DNA of 51,247 bases, from the NCBI GenBank assembly GCA_017471025.1, contig JAFUWX010000039.1, positions 1-51,247 of the forward strand, in the 5' to 3' direction. Below the pieces are notes generated by a model. That model was not told the origin of the DNA. It worked only from the letters and a program-made list of their open reading frames with translations, and searched no databases. Position 1 is the first letter of the stretch, and each line of letters starts with the position of its first letter. The stretch comes from Bacteroidales bacterium. GTDB taxonomy: Bacteria > Bacteroidota > Bacteroidia > Bacteroidales > UBA932. The translations under genes were made by a program, and so were the position numbers. Positions 35,011-41,233 of the stretch are shown piece after piece.

Positions 35011-36243
35011 ATGAAAAAATTTTTCGTTTATCTGATGATTGCGACGATGCTCGCTTTCGTCGCATGTTCTCCCAAAGAGCAGCCCAAACCGCAGCCCCAG
35101 GAGCAGACCGATCCGGACAAGTCCAAAGATCCGTCCCAGGAACCTTCCCAAGAACCGTCTGAAGAACCTTCCGAGGAGCCCTCTGAAGAGCCTTCCGTAG
35201 AACCGACCATCACCAACCTGTGGGTCAAGCCCAATTATGATGCCTGGTTCGGCGCGAACGGCGTGCCGGATGTGGTCGCCAGCGACGTGGATGAATTCGT
35301 GGCCGACTGGTACCGCAACGTAGCCATGGATGACAACTATATCTATGTCTCCGCGTCTTCCAAGACGGCTTCCGGTGTCCTTGCCATCGACATCAAGGAT
35401 CCTTCCAAGGTCAAGGCCCTGGATGTCACGGGCGTATCCGACGGTACCTTCTTCACCAACTGCGTGCGTACCATCCCCAATGGCGACAAGACCATCATCC
35501 TCGCCAGCAACCTCAGCTTCGAAGGCCAGTGGGCCGGTCCTGGTGACACCCAGACCCTGAAGCTCTATGCCTGGCAGAGCCTGGACGGCGCCCCGACGCA
35601 GATCCTCAACTTCCCGCTGGACGAGGCTGTCCGCCTGGGCGACAAGTTCCAGGTCTATGGCGACTGGAACGACGGTCTGCTCTTCTTCAAGAACTACACA
35701 GGCGGTGCGAAGGAAGACATGGTCTATATCTTCTCCATCAAGAACGGCGTCGTGAATACGACTCCGGTCAAGAAGCGCCTGAACGGCATTCCTGAAGGAT
35801 GGGCTGTGTCCGCGGTCTCCGCTTACTATCCCTACACGGCTGACACCGGCATCATGGCCGGTTGGAACGCCATCATCCCTTACGAGGCTGACGGCGACAA
35901 CTTCAAGTGCCAGTATTGGACGGGCGACTTCCAGGGTACCGACTACACCATGTACAACCACGGTGTCAACTTCTTCACCCTGGGCGGTCAGGAGTACATC
36001 TTCTGGGTCCACCTCCTGGACAAGAACACGGAGCTCCGCCTGTACACCAAGAACGGTGATTTCGTAGAGACCTGCGGCGATTCCGCCAACCTGACCACGG
36101 CTCTGCTGCTGGGTGAGGAAACCGGCGAGGATGTCGGCAAGGCCAACGGCGCAGGTGATGCCTGTGTCCGCGTGATTAACGGTGTGGCCTATGCGGCTGT
36201 CTCCGTGCCTGGTCACGGTCTCGGCGTATTCGAGATCAAATAA
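35011..36243 (+). CDS. Surface lipoprotein with EPSEEPS linker, propeller-like domain
   Basis: The 410-residue lipoprotein (LAFVACSPKE, Cys19) has a flexible Pro/Ser/Glu/Asp linker (about 22-66) built of EPSQEPSEEPSEEP repeats. A beta-rich domain follows with blade-like repeats (NYIYVSASSKTASGVLAIDIKDPSKVKALD, TLKLYAWQSLDGAPTQILNFPLDE, AAVSVPGHGLGVFEIK). It may be a beta-propeller of the DUF4623 sort, but I am not certain of the family. Codon use is strongly biased to C-ending codons and a strong terminator follows, suggesting high expression. It is a single-gene unit. The linker style recurs in the lipoprotein at 37874, indicating a common surface-anchoring design. Confidence 0.8.
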   Translation: MKKFFVYLMIATMLAFVACSPKEQPKPQPQEQTDPDKSKDPSQEPSQEPSEEPSEEPSEEPSVEPTITNLWVKPNYDAWFGANGVPDVVASDVDEFVADWYRNVAMDDNYIYVSASSKTASGVLAIDIKDPSKVKALDVTGVSDGTFFTNCVRTIPNGDKTIILASNLSFEGQWAGPGDTQTLKLYAWQSLDGAPTQILNFPLDEAVRLGDKFQVYGDWNDGLLFFKNYTGGAKEDMVYIFSIKNGVVNTTPVKKRLNGIPEGWAVSAVSAYYPYTADTGIMAGWNAIIPYEADGDNFKCQYWTGDFQGTDYTMYNHGVNFFTLGGQEYIFWVHLLDKNTELRLYTKNGDFVETCGDSANLTTALLLGEETGEDVGKANGAGDACVRVINGVAYAAVSVPGHGLGVFEIK

Positions 36244-36263
36244 TCTTGAATCCTACCTGATGG

Positions 36264-36302
36264 CATCCGGTTTTTCGCACTTGAAAAACCGGATGTTTTT
36301 TT
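36264..36302 (+). terminator. Strong intrinsic terminator
   Basis: CATCCGGTTTTTC pairs perfectly with GAAAAACCGGATG around GCACTT, followed by a seven-base T-run. It ends the lipoprotein transcript before the tRNA-Leu gene. Confidence 0.95.
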
Positions 36303-36322
36303 GCATTTCCGTGATTTTCTTG

Positions 36323-36330
36323 TAACTTTG
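36323..36330 (+). promoter_or_regulatory. -7 element for tRNA-Leu copy 1
   Basis: TAACTTTG matches TAnnTTTG and lies 16 bp before the tRNA 5' end. The second tRNA copy has a similar but degenerate stretch, ACCTTTGCAGTCCA, just upstream. Confidence 0.55.
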
Positions 36331-36346
36331 CACTCCACTTCCGACT

Positions 36347-36433
36347 GCCCGAGTGGCGGAATGGTAGACGCGCTGGACTCAAAATCCTGTGTCCTTAAAA
36401 GACGTGCCGGTTCGAGCCCGGCCTCGGGCACCA
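36347..36433 (+). tRNA. tRNA-Leu(CAA), copy 1, with CCA encoded
   Basis: The acceptor stem GCCCGAG/CTCGGGC, T-arm GCCGGTTCGAGCCCGGC and a long class II variable arm (TGTCCTTAAAAGACG) give a leucine tRNA. The anticodon loop CTCAAAA places CAA, reading UUG codons. The anticodon stem CTGGA/TCCTG has a T-T mismatch at its second pair, present in both copies. CCA follows the discriminator A. The 3' end is the left arm of a perfect 20-bp inverted repeat. Confidence 0.95.
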
Positions 36434-36469
36434 AAAAAGACCGATAGCCATCGGTCTTTTTTGGTGCCC
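36426..36469 (+). terminator. Perfect 20-bp inverted repeat that includes the tRNA 3' end
   Basis: The left arm GGGCACCAAAAAAGACCGAT (36426-36445) and its exact reverse complement (36450-36469) are separated by AGCC. The inner part with its T-run is a good intrinsic terminator for the tRNA. The outer part extends into GGGCACCA, the mature tRNA's 3' acceptor strand, so hairpin formation would compete with acceptor-stem pairing. Confidence 0.85.
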
Positions 36470-36618
36470 TATTGGGCCGCATGACGCGGCCCGGGCCCCT
36501 CCTATTCATTGGGGGAAGTATCCCCCAAGACCCCCTCGGTCGGGCTTCGCCCTCCGGAAGCGACAAGCACATCGGTCTTTTTTGGTGCCCTATTGGGCCG
36601 CATGACGCGGCCCGGGCC
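36449..36618 (+). repeat. 49-bp direct repeats flanking repeat B (121-bp period)
   Basis: Positions 36449-36497 and 36570-36618 are identical over 49 bp, starting CATCGGTCTTTTTTGGTG and ending GCGGCCCGGGCC. The 121-bp offset makes this 1.4 copies of a tandem repeat that contains repeat B. Replication slippage or insertion of a mobile element with target duplication could produce it. Confidence 0.9.
36493..36570 (+). repeat. 78-bp palindromic repeat B, copy 1
   Basis: It matches 40736-40813 over 78 bp with three mismatches. It contains TTGGGGGA-AGTA-TCCCCCAA and a GGGC-TTC-GCCC hairpin. Decayed pieces of the same core seem to occur near 36921-36945 and 37493-37515 (GGAAGTATTCCCTGGCACCC). Both full copies follow a tRNA-Leu gene. 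Confidence 0.85.
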
Positions 36619-36676
36619 AGGACGCTTCGGACATTTTTCTGAGCACTAACCACCTGTAAATCTGCCGTTTCCTCAT

Positions 36677-36706
36677 TTTCCCCTAGTACACCTGTACCAG
36701 GGGAAA
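36677..36706. repeat. Long perfect hairpin in the intergenic stretch 36434-36953
   Basis: TTTCCCCT, a one-base spacer, GTAC, a four-base loop ACCT, GTAC, a one-base spacer and AGGGGAAA form a nearly continuous 12-bp stem. It has no T-run. It lies in a 520-bp gene-free stretch that otherwise holds the tRNA-linked repeats, the 28-bp repeat and a terminator; no protein gene is recognisable. Confidence 0.6.
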
Positions 36707-36777
36707 TCCATGATAGTACTTAACATCAAAGGGTTAGCGCTCACCCGGTTGTCAAGCAGAAATCACGTATTCATGAT

Positions 36778-36805
36778 AAAGCGCAACAGGACCGTAGTGC
36801 CATAG
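36778..36805 (+). repeat. 28-bp direct repeat, copy 1
   Basis: AAAGCGCAACAGGACCGTAG plus TGCCATAG recurs exactly at 43329-43356 in the same orientation, 6.55 kb away. On the minus strand both would read YGTTVLLRF, similar to the last residues (YGTTVRFEL) of the amide hydrolase at 46681. They may be relics of such a gene's 3' end. Confidence 0.85.
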
Positions 36806-36857
36806 TTCTCCCTACAACTGCCAGCAAGTCTTTTTGTAAGAAAGTGAAGAGAATCTA

Positions 36858-36888
36858 AAGGCATTCAGCCCTCACTGGAATGCCTTTT
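36858..36888. terminator. Terminator hairpin for the 36954 lipoprotein gene
   Basis: AAGGCATTC pairs with GAATGCCTT around an 11-base loop. T-runs on the plus side and TTT on the minus side allow it to work in either direction. It lies 66 bp past the minus-strand lipoprotein stop. Confidence 0.65.
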
Positions 36889-36953
36889 CTCCTAGAAAGG
36901 GAGCCATAGGGGTGCTTCTTCAGGGGGGGAGTATCCTCCAAATCCTGGACAAC

Positions 36954-37418
36954 TCACTTTATTGGCGTTAATCGGAAGCGTGTCGTATAGCAATCTTTCT
37001 TTTTGCCGTTGATGTAAAACGTTACCCGTAAAGTGTACTCATACGGATTCTCTTCTGTCCAGAAGACAGGCAAAGGAAGCTGCGCGGTTTTCGACGGGCC
37101 AGTAGCATCTTTCAGCGTTTTCAATTCAACTTCACCAAAGGGATTGAGTACCTCGTAACTTAATGTAATTCCATGGGTTAGTGTCCCATTTTTATGAAAC
37201 TTTCCGTCATCTCGGCTCCAAAAAACACCTCTATCAGGAGGGATAGTATCCGTTAGTTCTGCGGTGAAAGTGAGGTCGATGCTGTCATAGTTATATTGGC
37301 CTTGTTCAATCTTTACTGAGCTGCCATCAATCTTGACCAAGGATGAAGAGGAGCAAGACTCCGTGGCGATAAGGAACAGGATGATCAAAATATATAAACA
37401 ATACTGAACCTTTTTCAT
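36954..37418 (-). CDS. Lipoprotein of unknown function
   Basis: The 154-residue product begins with a signal peptide (YCLYILIILFLIATESCSSSS; lipobox Cys22) and continues as a beta-rich domain (YDSIDLTFTAELTDTIPPDRG, ENPYEYTLRVTFYINGKKKD). No family is recognised; it resembles gliding-lipoprotein-like or Ig-like small lipoproteins of the order. The start at 37418 follows a -7 element by 21 bp; the open frame upstream is debris. The gene is visibly more A+T-rich than the core genes, in keeping with an acquired region. Confidence 0.75.
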   Translation of the reverse strand: MKKVQYCLYILIILFLIATESCSSSSLVKIDGSSVKIEQGQYNYDSIDLTFTAELTDTIPPDRGVFWSRDDGKFHKNGTLTHGITLSYEVLNPFGEVELKTLKDATGPSKTAQLPLPVFWTEENPYEYTLRVTFYINGKKKDCYTTRFRLTPIK

Positions 37419-37439
37419 AATACTTGGTTTTACACCTTG

Positions 37440-37447
37440 CAAAGATA
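37440..37447 (-). promoter_or_regulatory. -7 element for the 36954 lipoprotein gene
   Basis: It reads TATCTTTG on the minus strand, 21 bp before the start codon. Confidence 0.65.
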
Positions 37448-37518
37448 GCGATTTTACCTGTCTATAACAATTTTTCAAACGAAATGCCCAGTGAGGAAGT
37501 ATTCCCTGGCACCCGGGG

Positions 37519-37689
37519 CGATACAAAGGGTATGTGGAGGATGTGACGAATCCTTCATCCGCGAATTTCATCCCCGAGGATGACAGGATAGTCACTTTTG
37601 ACATGGACGGGACATTCGTCGGGGAACTGTATCCGACTTATTTTGAATATAACCTCCTCGAATATCGTGCGTTGGATGATCCTGCATAT
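37519..37689 (+). pseudogene. Fragment of a HAD-superfamily phosphatase gene
   Basis: The frame reads RYKGYVEDVTN, then NFIPEDDRIVTFDMDGTFVG and ELYPTYFEYNLLEYRALDDP, ending at AY. FDMDGT is the nucleophile motif of HAD hydrolases, and the preceding ...VTxxxxxxFIPxxDRI context is typical of a secreted phosphoserine-phosphatase-like group. Neither a start with signal peptide nor the remaining roughly 200 residues are present. Homology ends where the opposite-strand fragment begins, so this is a dead gene piece. Confidence 0.7.
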
Positions 37690-37800
37690 AGCGGCAGTAG
37701 TCCAGCTGGAAGCCGTCCGGTTTGTATTTTTCCAGAAGTTCGGTGATATATCCAAGGACGAAGTCGTGGACCTCGGGATGGGGAACCAGCCGTTCTTTGC
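37680..37800 (-). pseudogene. Fragment of a GHL10-type glycosyl hydrolase gene
   Basis: On the minus strand VPHPEVHDFVLGYITELLEK followed by YKPDGFQLDYCRY matches the barrel segment of family-10-like glycosyl hydrolases (pattern NPxHPEVRxxxLxxVxExxxxYxxDGxxxDxxRY). No start or remaining domain is present, and reading frames break on both sides. It abuts the HAD fragment at about 37685, making a junction of two unrelated gene pieces. The rest of 37419-37873 is the lipoprotein promoter and nothing else seen. Confidence 0.6.
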
Positions 37801-37873
37801 GCTGTCCCGAAAGGCCGGGCTTGGTATTTTCGCGAACAATTGTTACATTTGTAACCAATGAATATGTAAGCCT

Positions 37874-39025
37874 ATGAAAAGATTATTAGTTGTGTTTGCT
37901 GTGCTGACGCTGGTTTTCGCGTGTAAGAAAGGGAATGACAATCCTTCGGAAGGGAAGCTTACGGGAATCACGCTTTCCGAGCATTCGATCCATGTGACGG
38001 TGGGCGGATTCCACGTCCTGGCAGTCAAATTCACTCCGGAGAATGCCTCCGAGGGCGCCATTACCTGGGTGAGCTCCAACCCTTCAGTTGCCACGGTCAG
38101 CGACGGAATCGTGTCCGGAATAGCTCCGGGCAAGACAGAAATTTTCGCAAAGGTGGGGAACCTTTTGGACAAGTGTCAGGTGACGGTGAAGGGCGGCTCC
38201 GGCGGGGAAACTTCGGATGACCCCAGCGGGGAAACGACCGAAGAGCCCGGCGATGTTTCCGAGGATGCCAGCACGGACCCTTCTGAGGGCAGCGATGACC
38301 CCTCGGGCGGCATTGACTGGGATTCGATGGGGCACCAGGGAGAGTTGATAAAAGTACAATACAAGGGTTCTAGTGCACAGGGGACAGTGGGTGATTATTC
38401 ATATGAGAGCTACGCCCATATGATTATACCTGCCTTTCATGTATATTCCAATGGCACATTCAAGGCAGCTTGGGGCGAGAGTTCTCATACCCATTTTGCG
38501 ATGGGTCTCAATTATGGTTACTCAGGGCCCGGCGTGGATCCCGCCACACACGATTTCGTACTGGATTATAAATATGAAAGGCCGACTCCTTATCAGGCGA
38601 GTAAACCCGTTGGGCTTCTGATAGGTGCTCATGGATGGACGTGCAATCCTTTTGGAGAATTCTTTATCGTAGATGACTGGGGAGGAGCTCAAGAAAATTG
38701 TTCGGCTGGAAAGGTAGGTAACTATGTACTTGATATAAATGCCACCGGTGGATACACCATGGATGGTGAAGAATACTTAATTTTTCATACGCAAGGACAA
38801 GGTCCGTGGCCCGGCCTAGGCTTCGAAGGGGAGCACTACGATCTCTTATATGCCGTCAGGAAGACTAAACGTTCTTTCGGAACGATACACATCTCCGAAC
38901 ATCTCAAGGCGTTGAAACAGGAGTATGAAGGCGTTCTCGGGAATGTCACGTATGTAAGTTTCTACTGTTTAGCTACTGCTGGAAACGGTACCATTGACGT
39001 CACCTACTTCGACATGCACGAGTAA
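37874..39025 (+). CDS. Lipoprotein with Big2 domain, acidic linker and GH11-like domain
   Basis: The 383-residue protein has a lipoprotein signal (LTLVFACKKG, Cys17). An Ig-like Big2 domain spans about 28-105 (GITLSEHSIHVTVGGF, WVSSNPSVATVSDGIVSGIAPGKTEI). An acidic Ser/Asp/Glu/Pro linker covers about 108-148. The C-terminal domain strongly resembles GH11 xylanases: GWTCNPFGEFFIVDDWGG at 254-271 (nucleophile position Glu262), GGYTMDGEEYLIF, FEGEHYDLLYAVRKTKRSFG and SEHLKALK. At the acid/base position, where GH11 has ATEGY or AVEGY, this protein has ATAGN (Ala369). It may therefore be non-catalytic, perhaps glycan-binding. The domain call is by eye. Confidence 0.75.
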   Translation: MKRLLVVFAVLTLVFACKKGNDNPSEGKLTGITLSEHSIHVTVGGFHVLAVKFTPENASEGAITWVSSNPSVATVSDGIVSGIAPGKTEIFAKVGNLLDKCQVTVKGGSGGETSDDPSGETTEEPGDVSEDASTDPSEGSDDPSGGIDWDSMGHQGELIKVQYKGSSAQGTVGDYSYESYAHMIIPAFHVYSNGTFKAAWGESSHTHFAMGLNYGYSGPGVDPATHDFVLDYKYERPTPYQASKPVGLLIGAHGWTCNPFGEFFIVDDWGGAQENCSAGKVGNYVLDINATGGYTMDGEEYLIFHTQGQGPWPGLGFEGEHYDLLYAVRKTKRSFGTIHISEHLKALKQEYEGVLGNVTYVSFYCLATAGNGTIDVTYFDMHE

Positions 39026-39171
39026 GGGACACCGTGGCAGTCTGCATATGAGTGAAGTCAGGTGCCTGGGAACCAATAAGGACTTGAGCATCTCGGCAGC
39101 CTATCTCTTTTTGCATGGAATGCAAATATGGCTAATCTTGCGGATTATTACAACCGGCGGTAGGAAGGATG

Positions 39172-40485
39172 CTAGAGTTTTTCGATGATATCTCTGAGCA
39201 GGGCGTTGAAGTCGATGACGCGGTCGGGCTTGGGGGAGTAGCCCAGGATGACGGCGACAAGTTCCTTCGAGGGGATGATATAGATCTGCTGGCCGTCGTG
39301 ACCGACGCAGCTGTACATATCCGAGGGCACGTCGGGGCAGGCGCCGCCCTTGTTGAGCCAGAAGAAGGCGCCATAGCCGCCCTTGCTGTCGGAGGCAGGG
39401 GTCCTGGTGAAGTCGACCCAGCCTTCGGGGAGGATGCGCTCGCCGCCGACCACGCCGTCATCCAGGAACATCTGTCCGAAGCGGGCATAGTCGCGGGCGG
39501 TCACGTACAGGTACGAAGATCCGACGGGGGTGCCGCTCATATCCGGCTCGAAGCAGGCGCCGTTAATGCCCAGCGGGGCGAAGAGGCGTTCGCGGATATA
39601 TGCGAGGAACTCCTCGTCACAGGGGAACAGTCCGCGCAGGTAGCGCATCACGATATTCGTACTGCCGCTGGAATAGTACCAGTGCGTACCGGGCTCATAT
39701 TCAAGGGGTTTCGACTGTGCGAAGAGGCCCATATCCTTCTCGCAGTGGAGCATTACGTTCACGTCGGAGCGGTTGCCGTAGTTCTCGTTCCACTGCAGGC
39801 CGCTCTGCATCTGCATCAGGTCGCGCAGGGTTATGGCCTTGCGGCCGTCGTTCTGCCACTCGGGGATGGGGAGCGGGGCGTTTATGTCAAGCATCCCGTC
39901 GCCCTGCATAATGCCTATAAGGGCGTTGGTGAAGCTTTTGCCCATACTCCAACTGAGGAGGCGGGTGCCGGCGGATATGCCTTTGCCATACCTTTCGGCC
40001 ACTATGCCGCCTTTGTGCAAGACCACCAGGGCGAAGGGCGTGCCGTTATATGCCTTGTCGTCCACGAAGGCTTTTGCGATGGGCTCCAGGGATGCGCACA
40101 GGGCGGAATCTCCCTTCTGGAGGGTCTCGGGATAGGAGGTCTCCCTTTCCAGGGGGAAGTCGTCCGGAAGCGTCTTGGCTCCGCGCAGCAGGGTGACACC
40201 GTAACCATCTCTGTATATGGCAGTTGATTTGCGCCAGAGGAAGCGGCTGGTCACGGTGCGGGCGGCGGTGTCGACCTTGTTGGAGGTGAATTTTATGAAC
40301 GAAAAGTTCAGGTCGAGCGCCTCCACGTCGGCCTGGTTCCTCCCGGAGACGAACACTGCCGAGGCGAGGTTCTTTGCTGCATAGCCCGTGATGATGGGCA
40401 TAAGGGTGTCGAGGTAGATGCATCCGCCGATGATGGCGGCACCGAGCACCGCCGCAGCGATGCGTATGATTTTCTTAGCTTTCAT
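39172..40485 (-). CDS. Serine hydrolase of the class C beta-lactamase family
   Basis: A 437-residue membrane-anchored or exported enzyme (IIRIAAAVLGAAIIGGCIYL near 6-25; the Cys could also be lipidated). The penicillin-binding-like active site is present: Ser180-Met-Gly-Lys183 in LLSWSMGKSFTNALIG, the YYSSGSTN stretch near 285, and GHDGQQIYIIP in the KTG/HxG position near 400. It is more likely an esterase or peptidase of the beta-lactamase fold than a resistance enzyme. The start at 40485 lies 5 bp after a -7 element; the frame runs open upstream through the tRNA gene, which is an artefact. 39026-39171 shows nothing else. Confidence 0.87.
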   Translation of the reverse strand: MKAKKIIRIAAAVLGAAIIGGCIYLDTLMPIITGYAAKNLASAVFVSGRNQADVEALDLNFSFIKFTSNKVDTAARTVTSRFLWRKSTAIYRDGYGVTLLRGAKTLPDDFPLERETSYPETLQKGDSALCASLEPIAKAFVDDKAYNGTPFALVVLHKGGIVAERYGKGISAGTRLLSWSMGKSFTNALIGIMQGDGMLDINAPLPIPEWQNDGRKAITLRDLMQMQSGLQWNENYGNRSDVNVMLHCEKDMGLFAQSKPLEYEPGTHWYYSSGSTNIVMRYLRGLFPCDEEFLAYIRERLFAPLGINGACFEPDMSGTPVGSSYLYVTARDYARFGQMFLDDGVVGGERILPEGWVDFTRTPASDSKGGYGAFFWLNKGGACPDVPSDMYSCVGHDGQQIYIIPSKELVAVILGYSPKPDRVIDFNALLRDIIEKL

Positions 40486-40490
40486 ACTCA

Positions 40491-40498
40491 CAAAGATA
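40491..40498 (-). promoter_or_regulatory. -7 element for the serine hydrolase, near-leaderless
   Basis: It reads TATCTTTG on the minus strand and ends 5 bp before the ATG at 40485, the same tight spacing as at dacB. Confidence 0.6.
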
Positions 40499-40553
40499 AG
40501 AAATATATTTTGCTGTTTTGCAAAACTGTTGGACCTTTGCAGTCCATCCACTT

Positions 40554-40637
40554 GCCCGAGTGGCGAAATGGTAGACGCGCTGGACTCAAAATCCTGTGTC
40601 CTTAAAAGACGTGCCGGTTCGAGCCCGGCCTCGGGCA
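40554..40637 (+). tRNA. tRNA-Leu(CAA), copy 2, CCA not encoded
   Basis: It is identical to copy 1 apart from one D-arm base (GGCGAAATGG here, GGCGGAATGG there). The next bases are CGA instead of CCA, so CCA would have to be added after transcription. An 11-bp inverted repeat begins flush with the discriminator base. The upstream -7 match is poor, so it may be weakly expressed. Confidence 0.93.
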
Positions 40638-40728
40638 CGAGAACGACAAATACCGCTGGCAACAATGTAGCACAGTCTGCAAGTTGCTGGCGGTATCTCG
40701 TTTGCGACAGCTTTCCCTGTCGTTCTCG
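40638..40728 (+). other. Structured segment after tRNA-Leu copy 2 with alternative stems
   Basis: The outer arms CGAGAACGACA (40638-40648) and TGTCGTTCTCG (40718-40728) pair perfectly. The pairing extends to GGGC of the tRNA 3' end with GCCC at 40729-40732, bulging one A. Inside, ATACCGC/GCGGTAT (40650-40656/40690-40696) extends imperfectly with GCAAC/GTTGC. CGACAG/CTGTCG (40705-40710/40717-40722) overlaps the right outer arm, so the two folds exclude each other. It may be a terminator relic, an RNA switch or part of a repeat. The rest of 40638-40945 holds repeat B and the toxin-antitoxin promoter. Confidence 0.5.
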
Positions 40729-40735
40729 GCCCGAT

Positions 40736-40813
40736 GGGCCCCTCCTATTCATTGGGGGAAGTATCCCCCAAGGCCCCCTCGGTCGGGCTTCGCCCTCCGA
40801 TAGCGACAAGCAC
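40736..40813 (+). repeat. 78-bp palindromic repeat B, copy 2
   Basis: It is the partner of 36493-36570 with three mismatches and the same two hairpins. Only the tRNA and this element are shared between the two loci; the sequence between them differs, so the duplication is patchy. Confidence 0.85.
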
Positions 40814-40909
40814 CGTCGGCATTTCATTGCACTGCCTTTGATATTGTTATGCGATTCGGTCGTTTAGCAAGATATTGCAATAATATTTTGGTTATATTTA
40901 TTTTTGCAT

Positions 40910-40917
40910 TATATTTG
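40910..40917 (+). promoter_or_regulatory. -7 element for the toxin-antitoxin pair
   Basis: TATATTTG matches TAnnTTTG, 28 bp before the antitoxin ATG. A second partial element (TATTTTTGC) lies 10 bp upstream. Confidence 0.55.
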
Positions 40918-40945
40918 CATTACTTAATAAACAAAGTATTGGCTT

Positions 40946-41233
40946 ATGACATCGATGACTATCAGAGTGGATGAACAGTTGAAGAGAAACTTCGATATTC
41001 TCTGCGACCAGTTCGGACTCAGCAACAGCGCGGCCCTCAATATCTTTATGAAGGCGGTCGTGAGGGAACGGCGGATTCCATTTGAGATCAAGGCTGAATC
41101 GGAAGAGGAAATCCGTCAGAAGGGCTGGGCAGCATTCGAGAGGATGAGAGCGGCAGCCTTGGCTTCCGGCGCTGGAGATATGTCCCTGGATGAGATTAAT
41201 GAGGAGATAGCGGCTGTAAGGAATGGCAAATAG
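40946..41233 (+). CDS. RelB/DinJ-family antitoxin
   Basis: The 95-residue product begins with a ribbon-helix-helix typical of RelB/DinJ (MTIRVDEQLKRNFDILCDQF, LSNSAALNIFMKAVVRERRIPFEI). It would bind its own promoter as a dimer. A charged C-terminal part (DMSLDEINEEIAAVRNGK) would neutralise the toxin. Its end overlaps the PIN gene by 11 bp, the usual antitoxin-first order. DinJ antitoxins are mostly paired with RelE/YafQ toxins; here the partner is a PIN nuclease. Confidence 0.9.
   Translation: MTSMTIRVDEQLKRNFDILCDQFGLSNSAALNIFMKAVVRERRIPFEIKAESEEEIRQKGWAAFERMRAAALASGAGDMSLDEINEEIAAVRNGK

Noticed and set aside
35100..35205. Short tandem units considered as a CRISPR or tandem-repeat array
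   Set aside because: They are in-frame codons for the EPSxEPSEEP lipoprotein linker, with no spacers or cas genes.
34834..36216. Upstream extension of the aroB frame antisense to the 35011 lipoprotein
   Set aside because: It passes through a promoter region and is antisense to a signal-peptide-bearing gene; AroB homology starts only at about 34833.
36213..36653. Minus-strand open frame running through tRNA-Leu copy 1
   Set aside because: The translated stretch EAGLEPARLLRTQDFESSAS is the antisense reading of a tRNA-Leu gene. The same occurs upstream of the serine hydrolase at 40486-40827.
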